Made by a program: the position numbers and the translations under genes | From: Candidatus Gastranaerophilales bacterium | Lineage (GTDB): Bacteria; Cyanobacteriota; Vampirovibrionia; Gastranaerophilales; Gastranaerophilaceae | NCBI GenBank assembly: GCA_944327275.1 | Contig: CALVHB010000017.1 | Location: forward strand, 1 to 45,802 | Direction of reading: 5' to 3' | DNA: 45,802 nt | The notes under the pieces: generated by a model | Seen by the model: only the letters and a program-made list of their open reading frames with translations | Database searches by the model: none | What the model was told of the DNA's origin: nothing | Shown: one piece after another, positions 39,754-45,802 of the stretch | Layout of the letters: the number at the start of each line of letters is the position of its first letter | How positions within the stretch are numbered: the stretch's first letter is position 1

Positions 39754-40395
39754 ATGGACACAATTATAAAAGATATGAATCCCGTTTTACAGATGTTAAT
39801 AGTGATGACATTATTTTCACTATTACCTCTTGTATTTTGTTGTATGACAAGTTTTTTAAGATTTGTTATAGTTTTTTCAATGTTAAAAACCGCAATGGGT
39901 ACACAACAAGTTCCTCCTTCTATTGTAATTATTGGTTTGGCTATGATTTTGACTTTTTATACAATGGGTTCTACATTCCAAAAAATGTATGAACTTGGGT
40001 CAGTTCCTTATCATAAAAATCAAAATATAATAGAGGCGATAAATGAGGGTTCAAAACCTTTAAAAGAGTTTATGATGAAGCAGACAAGAGAAAGTGACTT
40101 AGCATTTTTTGTTGAAATGTCTAACGGTACTGCGCCAAAAACTCCTGATGAGATTACAATATGGCAAGTTGCTCCGGCATTTATTATAAGTGAATTGAAA
40201 ACATCTTTTGAAATTGGGTTCATTATCTTTGTACCTTTTATAGTACTTGACTTGGTTGTTGCAAATATACTTTTGGCACTAGGTATGTTTATGTTATCAC
40301 CTACAATAATTTCACTGCCTTTTAAACTACTGATATTTATTGCAGTTGATGGTTGGGCATTAATTGTACAAGGTTTGGTAACAAGTTATAATTGA
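39754..40395 (+). CDS. fliP: Flagellar/type III export protein FliP (SctR family)
   Basis: Core export-gate subunit forming the periplasmic-side pore with FliQ and FliR. Conserved blocks: TSFLRFVIVFSMLKTAMGTQQ, PPSIVIIGLAMILT, PAFIISELKTSFEIGF, FIVLDLVVANILLALGMFMLSP, KLLIFIAVDGWALI. At 213 residues it is short and has no cleavable signal peptide, resembling SctR; many FliPs carry one. Ribosome site AAGGA precedes it. Confidence 0.96.
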   Translation: MDTIIKDMNPVLQMLIVMTLFSLLPLVFCCMTSFLRFVIVFSMLKTAMGTQQVPPSIVIIGLAMILTFYTMGSTFQKMYELGSVPYHKNQNIIEAINEGSKPLKEFMMKQTRESDLAFFVEMSNGTAPKTPDEITIWQVAPAFIISELKTSFEIGFIIFVPFIVLDLVVANILLALGMFMLSPTIISLPFKLLIFIAVDGWALIVQGLVTSYN

Positions 40396-40442
40396 CGAGG
40401 TTTTGAAAGCAGGCTTAGGTTGGCTGATTGAAAGGATAAAAA

Positions 40443-40931
40443 ATGGAAGTTTTAGTTGAATATTTAGCAAAAGGGTTTTTAATAATGCTTGCAATATCGA
40501 TGCCTTGTGTTCTTGTAGCTGCAGGCATAGGTCTGGTTGTCGGTATATTACAGGCTGTAACTCAAGTTCAAGAACAAACTATTGCTGCTGCTCCTAAGAT
40601 TTTGGGTGTATTTCTCGTAATTGTTATAGGAGGTATCGGTTATATAAATATGCTGAAAGGTTTTGTGACTGATGGTTTCGCAATGGCGTTTAATCTGGTA
40701 TCAAAAAATGATGCCTATGTTTTACCTGCTAATTATTACAAATATACTTCTCCTTTTGAAAAGGAAATGAATGATAAGTTTAAAAATCAGTCATCTATAA
40801 ATGATATAATGAAAAATCCTGGAAAAGTTCCTTTTATTGATCAACAACAAAAGATTAAGTATACACCTAGTCAACAGACTCCTATGCCAAAACCTAATTT
40901 TGTTGAAACAAACACAATACTTGGGAGATAG
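40443..40931 (+). CDS. fliQ: Flagellar/type III export protein FliQ with C-terminal extension, 162 aa
   Basis: Residues 1-85 are a normal FliQ: two membrane helices (about 10-35, 52-72) with SMPCVLVAAGIGLVVGILQA and TQVQEQTIAAAPKILGVF. The family is usually about 85-90 residues. Here about 75 extra residues follow (LPANYYKYTSPFEKEMND on), polar and Pro/Gln-rich near the end (SQQTPMPKP). No frameshift or fusion to a known domain is seen. The extension would lie on one face of the export gate. Ribosome site AAAGGA upstream. Confidence 0.93.
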   Translation: MEVLVEYLAKGFLIMLAISMPCVLVAAGIGLVVGILQAVTQVQEQTIAAAPKILGVFLVIVIGGIGYINMLKGFVTDGFAMAFNLVSKNDAYVLPANYYKYTSPFEKEMNDKFKNQSSINDIMKNPGKVPFIDQQQKIKYTPSQQTPMPKPNFVETNTILGR

Positions 40932-40936
40932 TTCTA

Positions 40937-41278
40937 ATGAATAAGTTTTTATTGGTAGCAATTTCTATTTTTGTTGGGACTCAAGCTTTTGGTTTTGAGG
41001 ACTATTTAGTTATTGCAGATTCTCCGGTAAAATCTGTTTCTTCAAGTGATAGTAGTGTAGTTTCAGCTATGCCTTTTTACACTATTGATAATGAAAAAAA
41101 TGTTATTCTTTTAAAAACATTTAAGGAAGGCAAAGTTGTAGTTACTATAAGACAGCAGGATGGTGATAGAGCTATCAATGTTGATGTGAAAAAAGATAAG
41201 ACAATTTTGTCAAAAGAAGATGGGTTTACTTACTTTGTTTTGGATGTACCAGATTCCTTAAAAGGAGGTGAAAAGTAA
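40937..41278 (+). CDS. Exported protein resembling the pilus/secretin N-terminal domain, 113 aa
   Basis: A signal peptide (MNKFLLVAISIFVGTQAFG) is followed by a domain with the pattern of the T2SS/T3SS pilus N-domain seen at the start of CpaC and secretins: ADSPVKSVSSSDSSVVSA, then NEKNVILLKTFKEGKVVVTI. It lies between fliQ and fliR, where no such gene normally occurs, with 5 bases before it and none before fliR. Its last codons carry the fliR ribosome site, so the two are translated together. A periplasmic role near the basal body or rod is plausible. Confidence 0.6.
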   Translation: MNKFLLVAISIFVGTQAFGFEDYLVIADSPVKSVSSSDSSVVSAMPFYTIDNEKNVILLKTFKEGKVVVTIRQQDGDRAINVDVKKDKTILSKEDGFTYFVLDVPDSLKGGEK

Positions 41279-42058
41279 TTGGAGCAGATAATTTCTGAAT
41301 TAATGAAAATGTTTCCAATGCTTAATGCCTACCTCGCTGCAGGAATATTTATTTTCGCAAGACTTTTAGGCTTTTTCCGATTGGCTCCGGTATTTAACAG
41401 GAAAGAAATTCCGGGGATGGTCAAGATTAGTCTTATTTTAATTCTGACAATAGTTTTGACATCAGTTACAAAGCCTGATGTGACAATTATTAAAGAATCA
41501 TTTGTTCTTTCAATACTTTTAAATATGGTTGTAGGTGCAATGATTGGATATATTGCACAATTAATTCTTCTTGCAGTTGATGCTGGTGGAGATATGGTAA
41601 ATATGCAGATGGGGCTTTCTTCTGCAATGGTTCTTGATCCTACAACTTCTTCTCAAGTGTCTATCGTAGGAAAATGCTTTTCATTGCTGGGGTTAATAAT
41701 TTTTATTCAACTTGGCGGGGTATATTGGCTTTTGAGTGCTTTGATTAGAAGTTTTGAGATATTTCCTTTAGATGCTACATTAATTCCGTTAGCTAAACTT
41801 GTGAATTTGGATTATATGGTGCAGTTGTCATCAAATGTTTTGTTCATGGGACTTCAAATAGCTTCTCCGATACTTCTTGCAACATTGGGGCAAGATATCA
41901 TATTGGGGGTTATTTCAAAAACTGCTCCGCAAGTAAACGTATTCCAATTAAGCTTTCTATTTAAACCTGTTTTGGGTGCTGCTATAATGGTATGGATTTT
42001 GCCGATGTTAGTAAATATAATTTCTGACTACTTTTTGTCTTTCGCAAAAATTATATAG
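41279..42058 (+). CDS. fliR: Flagellar/type III export protein FliR (SctT family)
   Basis: Export-gate subunit with about six membrane helices over 259 residues. Typical blocks: FIFARLLGFFRLAPVFNRKEIPG, GAMIGYIAQLILLAVDAGGD, MQMGLSSAMVLDPTTSSQVS, then FMGLQIASPILLATLGQDI. The start is TTG at 41279, directly after the TAA of the previous gene, with AGGAGG at the right distance inside that gene. flhB and flhA, which often follow, are not here; the next gene is on the other strand. Confidence 0.93.
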   Translation: MEQIISELMKMFPMLNAYLAAGIFIFARLLGFFRLAPVFNRKEIPGMVKISLILILTIVLTSVTKPDVTIIKESFVLSILLNMVVGAMIGYIAQLILLAVDAGGDMVNMQMGLSSAMVLDPTTSSQVSIVGKCFSLLGLIIFIQLGGVYWLLSALIRSFEIFPLDATLIPLAKLVNLDYMVQLSSNVLFMGLQIASPILLATLGQDIILGVISKTAPQVNVFQLSFLFKPVLGAAIMVWILPMLVNIISDYFLSFAKII

Positions 42059-42067
42059 GGAGTAAAA

Positions 42068-42451
42068 TTATAATAAATTTTTAAAGCAGTCAAAGTCTAG
42101 GAGTTCAGCTTCGAGTGACAGATCCTCGTCTATAGTTTTTTGCATTTCTTTTTTATTTTTAAAACTTTTTGGATCTAAAGCAAATTCAGAATTCCCAACT
42201 TTTGAAAAATGACTTTTAGTTTTGAATAAATTCGGAACTATTTCTTTAATTTTGTATTTTAGGCCATACTCGACTACGTCTCCAAATGATTCTTTTGTTT
42301 TTCTTTGATATTGCTCGATAAATACATCGTAGTTTTTACTGATATTTTGTATAACTTCAGAACTACGAAGATTCTTTTCTACATTTGGGGTAACATTTTT
42401 TAAGTATATTCCGTTAAAATTTTGATAACTTTGAACGTTTGATATTTTCAT
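42068..42451 (-). CDS. Hypothetical protein with NFxG leader, 127 aa
   Basis: Not recognised. Begins MKISNVQSYQNFNGIYLKN, sharing the short N-terminal NFxG feature with the genes at 8592 and 30126 (and loosely 20504). The rest is helical, Lys- and Glu-rich, with no membrane segment or signal peptide. It lies convergent to fliR, 9 bases away, and downstream of the corrinoid protein genes on the same strand. Function unknown. Confidence 0.65.
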   Translation of the reverse strand: MKISNVQSYQNFNGIYLKNVTPNVEKNLRSSEVIQNISKNYDVFIEQYQRKTKESFGDVVEYGLKYKIKEIVPNLFKTKSHFSKVGNSEFALDPKSFKNKKEMQKTIDEDLSLEAELLDFDCFKNLL

Positions 42452-42502
42452 AGTTATTATTCCAATTACAAATTAATTAAAGTTTGAAAAAGAAAATTAT
42501 TG

Positions 42503-43627
42503 CTAATAATTTTTATTATTGTCAATATTTTTTACAAAATCACTTATTGCAAATGCATCAATAGTTCCTACTACTATTTCAAAGTCCTTTATTTCTTCCT
42601 CAAGTTCTTCTTTCATATCTGCAAGAAGACCTGGGATAATAATTTTTCGGTTTTTTACTTTGTTTGCAAAATCAAATTTTTTCAAAGTTTTTGCGACTAT
42701 TTTTGCAGTAAATTTTTCTGCAGACCAAGCGGTAAGTACACTCATTCCATCTGCTGGGGTAACTATAAGATATGATGGTAGCGGCAAACTTTCAAGTTCA
42801 TTTGCGACTGCAAAAAATGTAAGAGCAAAGTTGGTTGTCATAAATATGAGAGAATTTTCATCTGGATTGTTAAATTCATATATTTTTGACTCAACTTGTA
42901 AGGGTTTTTGCGGGTCTGTAAAAATATTCTGCCTTAACATCATTAAGCTTGTAAAAAGCTTCTCATCAAAGTCTTCAAATAAAAGTATATTTGCGTATTT
43001 ACAAATATAATAACTGGCTTTTGCGCATAATACATTTAAATTATCAGTATGTTTTAAATACACACATACCGGATCAGAAAATTTTTCATCTTTTTCAAGA
43101 ACAGCTTTTTCCCTGATTTCAACAAGTTTTGTAGAAGTGTCAGAAAAATTGCTATCTTCAATTTTGATTAGTGGAAGTTTGTTAAAATCTTCAAATTTTA
43201 TTGAATCGGGTAATTGTCCGTTTTTTGTTATGATTAAGTCAACTTTTAGTTTTTCATTAACTCTTGTTATTTCAAATTTTTTAATCCTGTCTAACTTTTC
43301 TTTCCAATCGGACTTTTCCAAGTCCAATATTACAGCAATAGCGGTTTTGTTAACGAATGTTTTTTCATGTCTGTATAGAACGTTTTCTCCGCCTATTTTT
43401 ATTCCATTTATTTCAATTGTTTTTTGAGGTTGTTTTGAATTTCTTTCATATATTTCTCTTAATTCTTTAGAAACGTAGTTGCACTTGTTAATATCAATTT
43501 GATGTTTTGCAAGTTTAAGAGCAAATGCCATACAGGTAGGGCAGCCACAACCTTTGCAGTTTGTATGTTCTGCTTTTTTTGCTGCCGGGAGATATTTAAA
43601 AATTTGTAGCCCTGATAGTTCTGTCAT
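42503..43627 (-). CDS. Corrinoid iron-sulfur protein large (gamma) subunit homologue, AcsC/CdhE-like, 374 aa
   Basis: In the acetyl-CoA (Wood-Ljungdahl) pathway this subunit carries a 4Fe-4S cluster and a cobamide that shuttles the methyl group to acetyl-CoA synthase. The N-terminal cluster motif is intact: Cys24, Cys27, Cys32, Cys49 (NCKGCGCPTCMAFALKL), with an extra Cys29. A TIM-barrel region (about 65-265) and the C-terminal corrinoid domain follow (DGMSVLTAWSAEKFTA, later KIIIPGLLADMKEELEEE). At 374 residues it is about 70 shorter than AcsC, mainly in the barrel. It overlaps the partner gene by 4 bases. Confidence 0.85.
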   Translation of the reverse strand: MTELSGLQIFKYLPAAKKAEHTNCKGCGCPTCMAFALKLAKHQIDINKCNYVSKELREIYERNSKQPQKTIEINGIKIGGENVLYRHEKTFVNKTAIAVILDLEKSDWKEKLDRIKKFEITRVNEKLKVDLIITKNGQLPDSIKFEDFNKLPLIKIEDSNFSDTSTKLVEIREKAVLEKDEKFSDPVCVYLKHTDNLNVLCAKASYYICKYANILLFEDFDEKLFTSLMMLRQNIFTDPQKPLQVESKIYEFNNPDENSLIFMTTNFALTFFAVANELESLPLPSYLIVTPADGMSVLTAWSAEKFTAKIVAKTLKKFDFANKVKNRKIIIPGLLADMKEELEEEIKDFEIVVGTIDAFAISDFVKNIDNNKNY

Positions 43628-44289
43628 TCAAGCTCCTTTAAAGCTCGCAGAGCTTCTGGTTGTGTGAATACTATATAATCTGCTCCTGCAGCTTTTGCCG
43701 CCATTGCAGAAGATATTTCAAGATATAATTTTAAATTCTCATCTCTTGCTTCTTTGGTTTTTGCTGTTTCTTCTGTAACAAAAGAAATTAGAGGCATATC
43801 AAGGTATTTGTCCTTAGATTGTCCTTCAAGTTTTACCTTTTCCATAATACTGTATCCGTATTCAAGTCCGTAGCCTAGTCCGCCTATATCTGTGTCTATT
43901 ATTATTTTATCTAAAGGTAACCCTGCATCTGATGTTAGGATATTCATTTCTTTTGCTAGGTTTATATCAATTGGAGTCCTTATTACAAGTTTGTGTCCAC
44001 CTTTTATTACTGATGGTAGAATCTTTTTATAAGTATTTTCATTTACATAAGCGATTATGCTCTCCTTATGGAGCATATTTATGAGTTTTGGAAGCATTTC
44101 AACATCTATTGAATCATCTCCGCTGCACCTTAGCATAACTGGTCTATCAATAAGAGGAAGAAGCCTTTTTAGAGTTTCTTCATCGGCTTCTTTCTCATAT
44201 TTTAAACCTATTATATCGTAATCTTCGTTTATACCTTTTTCAGCTTCCGAAATAGGGAATTCCAGAATAAATTTAACTTTGTCTTTCAC
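43624..44289 (-). CDS. Corrinoid iron-sulfur protein small (delta) subunit homologue, AcsD/CdhD-like, 221 aa
   Basis: TIM-barrel partner of the gamma subunit. Recognisable blocks: [58 protein letters not shown], and [12 protein letters not shown] near the end, as in AcsD/CdhD. At 221 residues it is about 90 shorter than usual; the N-terminal third is reduced. It overlaps ftsH by 17 bases and AcsC by 4, so the three are one transcriptional unit. No acetyl-CoA synthase, CO dehydrogenase or methyltransferase gene is in this window. Confidence 0.82.
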   Translation of the reverse strand: MKDKVKFILEFPISEAEKGINEDYDIIGLKYEKEADEETLKRLLPLIDRPVMLRCSGDDSIDVEMLPKLINMLHKESIIAYVNENTYKKILPSVIKGGHKLVIRTPIDINLAKEMNILTSDAGLPLDKIIIDTDIGGLGYGLEYGYSIMEKVKLEGQSKDKYLDMPLISFVTEETAKTKEARDENLKLYLEISSAMAAKAAGADYIVFTQPEALRALKELE

Positions 44290-45802
44290 TTTGTACTCTG
44301 TTCATTATTTCTTCAAATTCTGATGCATCAAGAGTTTCTTTATCTAACAATTCTTTTGAAATTGCTTCAAGCATATCTCTATTGTCATTCAATATCTTTT
44401 TAGCTTCTTCATATTTTTCATCAACGATGCGTTTCATTTCTTCATCTATTTCAAAAGCTACTTGTTCTGAATAATCTCTTTGATGGCCAAAATCTCTACC
44501 CATAAATACGTTTTCTTGGTTTTTTCCGTAAGCCATATTGCCTAATTTATCTGACATACCCCAAGCTGTTACCATTTTTCTTGCGATATTAGTTACATTT
44601 ATAAGGTCTTGAGATGCGCCTGTGCTTACTCTGTCTTTCCCGTATACAATTTCTTCAGCAGCTCTGCCACCAAGTGATACTGTTATTTGAGCTAAAAGTT
44701 TTGCTTTGTTTGTATGAACTTTTTCATCTTTAGGTTTTGTCCAAGTTACACCAAGAGCCCAACCACGAGGAATTATTGATACTTTATGAAGTTCATCAGC
44801 GTCCTTTAGTAATCTTGCAATTAGTGCGTGACCTACTTCATGATAAGAAGTCAGTTCTTTATCCTCATCAGTCATTACTTTGCTTTTCTTTTCAATACCT
44901 GCTATTACTCTATCAATTGAATTATCGATATCATCCATAGCAATCTTAGTTTTGTTATTTCTTGCAGCAAGTAACGCTGCTTCGTTAAGCAAATTTTGTA
45001 AGTCAGCTCCAGTAAATCCAGGAGTACGTTTTGCAAGAGTTTTTAAATCTACTTCAGCGTCTAATTGTTTATTTTTAGAGTGAACTTTTAGGATTTGTTC
45101 TCTTCCTCTTACATCAGGAGCGTTGATATAAATTTGTCTGTCAAAACGACCAGGTCTGAGTAATGCATTATCCAATATGTCAGGTCTGTTTGTTGCTGCA
45201 ATTACTATGATATTTGTATTTTCGTCAAACCCGTCCATTTCAACAAGTAACTGGTTAAGAGTTTGCTCTCTTTCATCGTGTCCTCCGCCCATTCCGGCAC
45301 CTCTTTGACGACCTACAGCATCAATTTCATCGATGAATATAATACAAGGTTGGTGTTTTTTAGCTTGTTCAAATAAGTCTCTTACGCGGCTAGCACCAAC
45401 ACCGACAAACATTTCTACGAAGTCAGAACCGCTTATGGAGAAAAACGGAACTCCTGCTTCTCCTGCAACTGCTTTTGCCATAAGAGTTTTACCTGTCCCT
45501 GGAGGGCCTACTAAAAGAACTCCTTTTGGAATTTTTGCTCCTAGTTTAATATACTTATCTCCGTTTTTGAGAAAGTCTACGATTTCTTCTAATTCTTTCT
45601 TTTCTTCATCAATACCTGCAACATCTTTAAATGTAGTTTTTACTTTACTGTCTAAAAGCATTTTTGCTTTACTTTTTCCAAATGACATAGCATGAGAGCC
45701 GTCTGCTTGAATGCTTTTTGGCATTAGTGCAAGGAATACAAGGAATAGTATAGGTAAGAGTAAATAGATTAATAGATTATGGATAGTTTTGGAAGACTCA
45801 GA
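44273..45802 (-). CDS. ftsH: ATP-dependent zinc metalloprotease FtsH, 5' end beyond the window
   Basis: Membrane AAA+ protease. The frame stays open to the window end. The first residues seen belong to the second membrane helix ([18 protein letters not shown]), so roughly the first 100 residues are missing. Walker A GPPGTGKT, Walker B IIFIDEID, second region of homology [20 protein letters not shown], zinc motif HEVGH and the third ligand in TGASQDL are all intact. The 3' end overlaps the AcsD-like gene by 17 bases. Confidence 0.97.
   Translation of the reverse strand, partial: SESSKTIHNLLIYLLLPILFLVFLALMPKSIQADGSHAMSFGKSKAKMLLDSKVKTTFKDVAGIDEEKKELEEIVDFLKNGDKYIKLGAKIPKGVLLVGPPGTGKTLMAKAVAGEAGVPFFSISGSDFVEMFVGVGASRVRDLFEQAKKHQPCIIFIDEIDAVGRQRGAGMGGGHDEREQTLNQLLVEMDGFDENTNIIVIAATNRPDILDNALLRPGRFDRQIYINAPDVRGREQILKVHSKNKQLDAEVDLKTLAKRTPGFTGADLQNLLNEAALLAARNNKTKIAMDDIDNSIDRVIAGIEKKSKVMTDEDKELTSYHEVGHALIARLLKDADELHKVSIIPRGWALGVTWTKPKDEKVHTNKAKLLAQITVSLGGRAAEEIVYGKDRVSTGASQDLINVTNIARKMVTAWGMSDKLGNMAYGKNQENVFMGRDFGHQRDYSEQVAFEIDEEMKRIVDEKYEEAKKILNDNRDMLEAISKELLDKETLDASEFEEIMNRVQSERQS

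Noticed and set aside
42503..44289. Complete carbonyl branch of the acetyl-CoA pathway
   Set aside because: Only the two corrinoid protein subunits are present; no acetyl-CoA synthase, CO dehydrogenase or methyltransferase genes.
1..45802. tRNA, rRNA, CRISPR arrays, insertion sequences
   Set aside because: No T-loop-like GTTCRANNC with a cloverleaf, no rRNA stretches, no regularly spaced repeats, no transposase or terminal repeats were seen on reading through.

Overview
The window is AT-rich, gene-dense DNA from a diderm bacterium, with no stretch over 300 bases lacking a gene. I infer a non-photosynthetic cyanobacterial relative (Vampirovibrionia/'Melainabacteria', probably Gastranaerophilales). 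The reasons are a DUF1822-like domain (a family I know mainly from Cyanobacteria), low GC, outer-membrane functions (LptF/G-type permease, Skp/OmpH, a TonB C-terminal domain), a GGGtGRT/NifU-like pair typical of gut anaerobes, and a flagellar-type export cluster. This rests on memory of these families, not on a search. No rRNA, tRNA, CRISPR array or insertion sequence was recognised.

Layout. 1-1904: 3' part of dnaK, then two small unknown genes. 1964-8513 (minus strand): gatA, a coiled-coil protein, an LptF/G permease, a zinc alcohol dehydrogenase, a small protein, cysE and tyrS. 8592-10273: a small protein with an N-terminal NFxG motif and an isolated phage-type tail fibre/assembly pair. 10383-15142: acpS, pheA, a phosphohexomutase, a double zinc-ribbon protein, a protease-like protein that has lost its metal ligands, and a glycosyltransferase. 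15246-20350: a signalling run (GAF/HD-GYP, secreted TPR protein, two NarL-type response regulators, pentapeptide-repeat protein) with no histidine kinase. 20504-23085: a TM2-like protein, the NifU-like/GGGtGRT pair, and a His/Cys-rich protein with a ribbon-helix-helix-like tail.

23153-29945 (minus) is the most unusual block: a 1058-residue membrane protein (DUF1822-like domain, long acidic linker, one membrane helix, TonB-like C-terminus), a small sigma-70-family factor, and a zinc-ribbon/NTPase/TPR protein, apparently one operon. 30126-33944 holds another NFxG protein, hemW, and a ZorAB-like proton-channel pair followed by an unknown 107-residue protein. 33941-37935 holds uvrC without its C-terminal helix-hairpin-helix domain, a secreted protein, a Skp-like protein and pgk.

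38125-42058 is a flagellar/type III export cluster: a protein with two SpoA domains and what looks like a real internal start, then FliO-like, FliP, a C-terminally extended FliQ, a secreted pilus-N-domain-like protein, and FliR. 42068-45802 (minus) holds one more NFxG protein, then ftsH (cut by the window end) followed by shortened homologues of the two subunits of the corrinoid iron-sulfur protein of the acetyl-CoA pathway.

Promoters share a recognisable style: -35 boxes such as TTGCAA, TTGCTA and TTGCCC, and often an extended -10 (TGnTATAAT). Several genes (acpS, uvrC, the gene at 35671, probably 16975) have the -10 box 6 to 8 bases before the start codon and no Shine-Dalgarno sequence, which predicts leaderless mRNAs.
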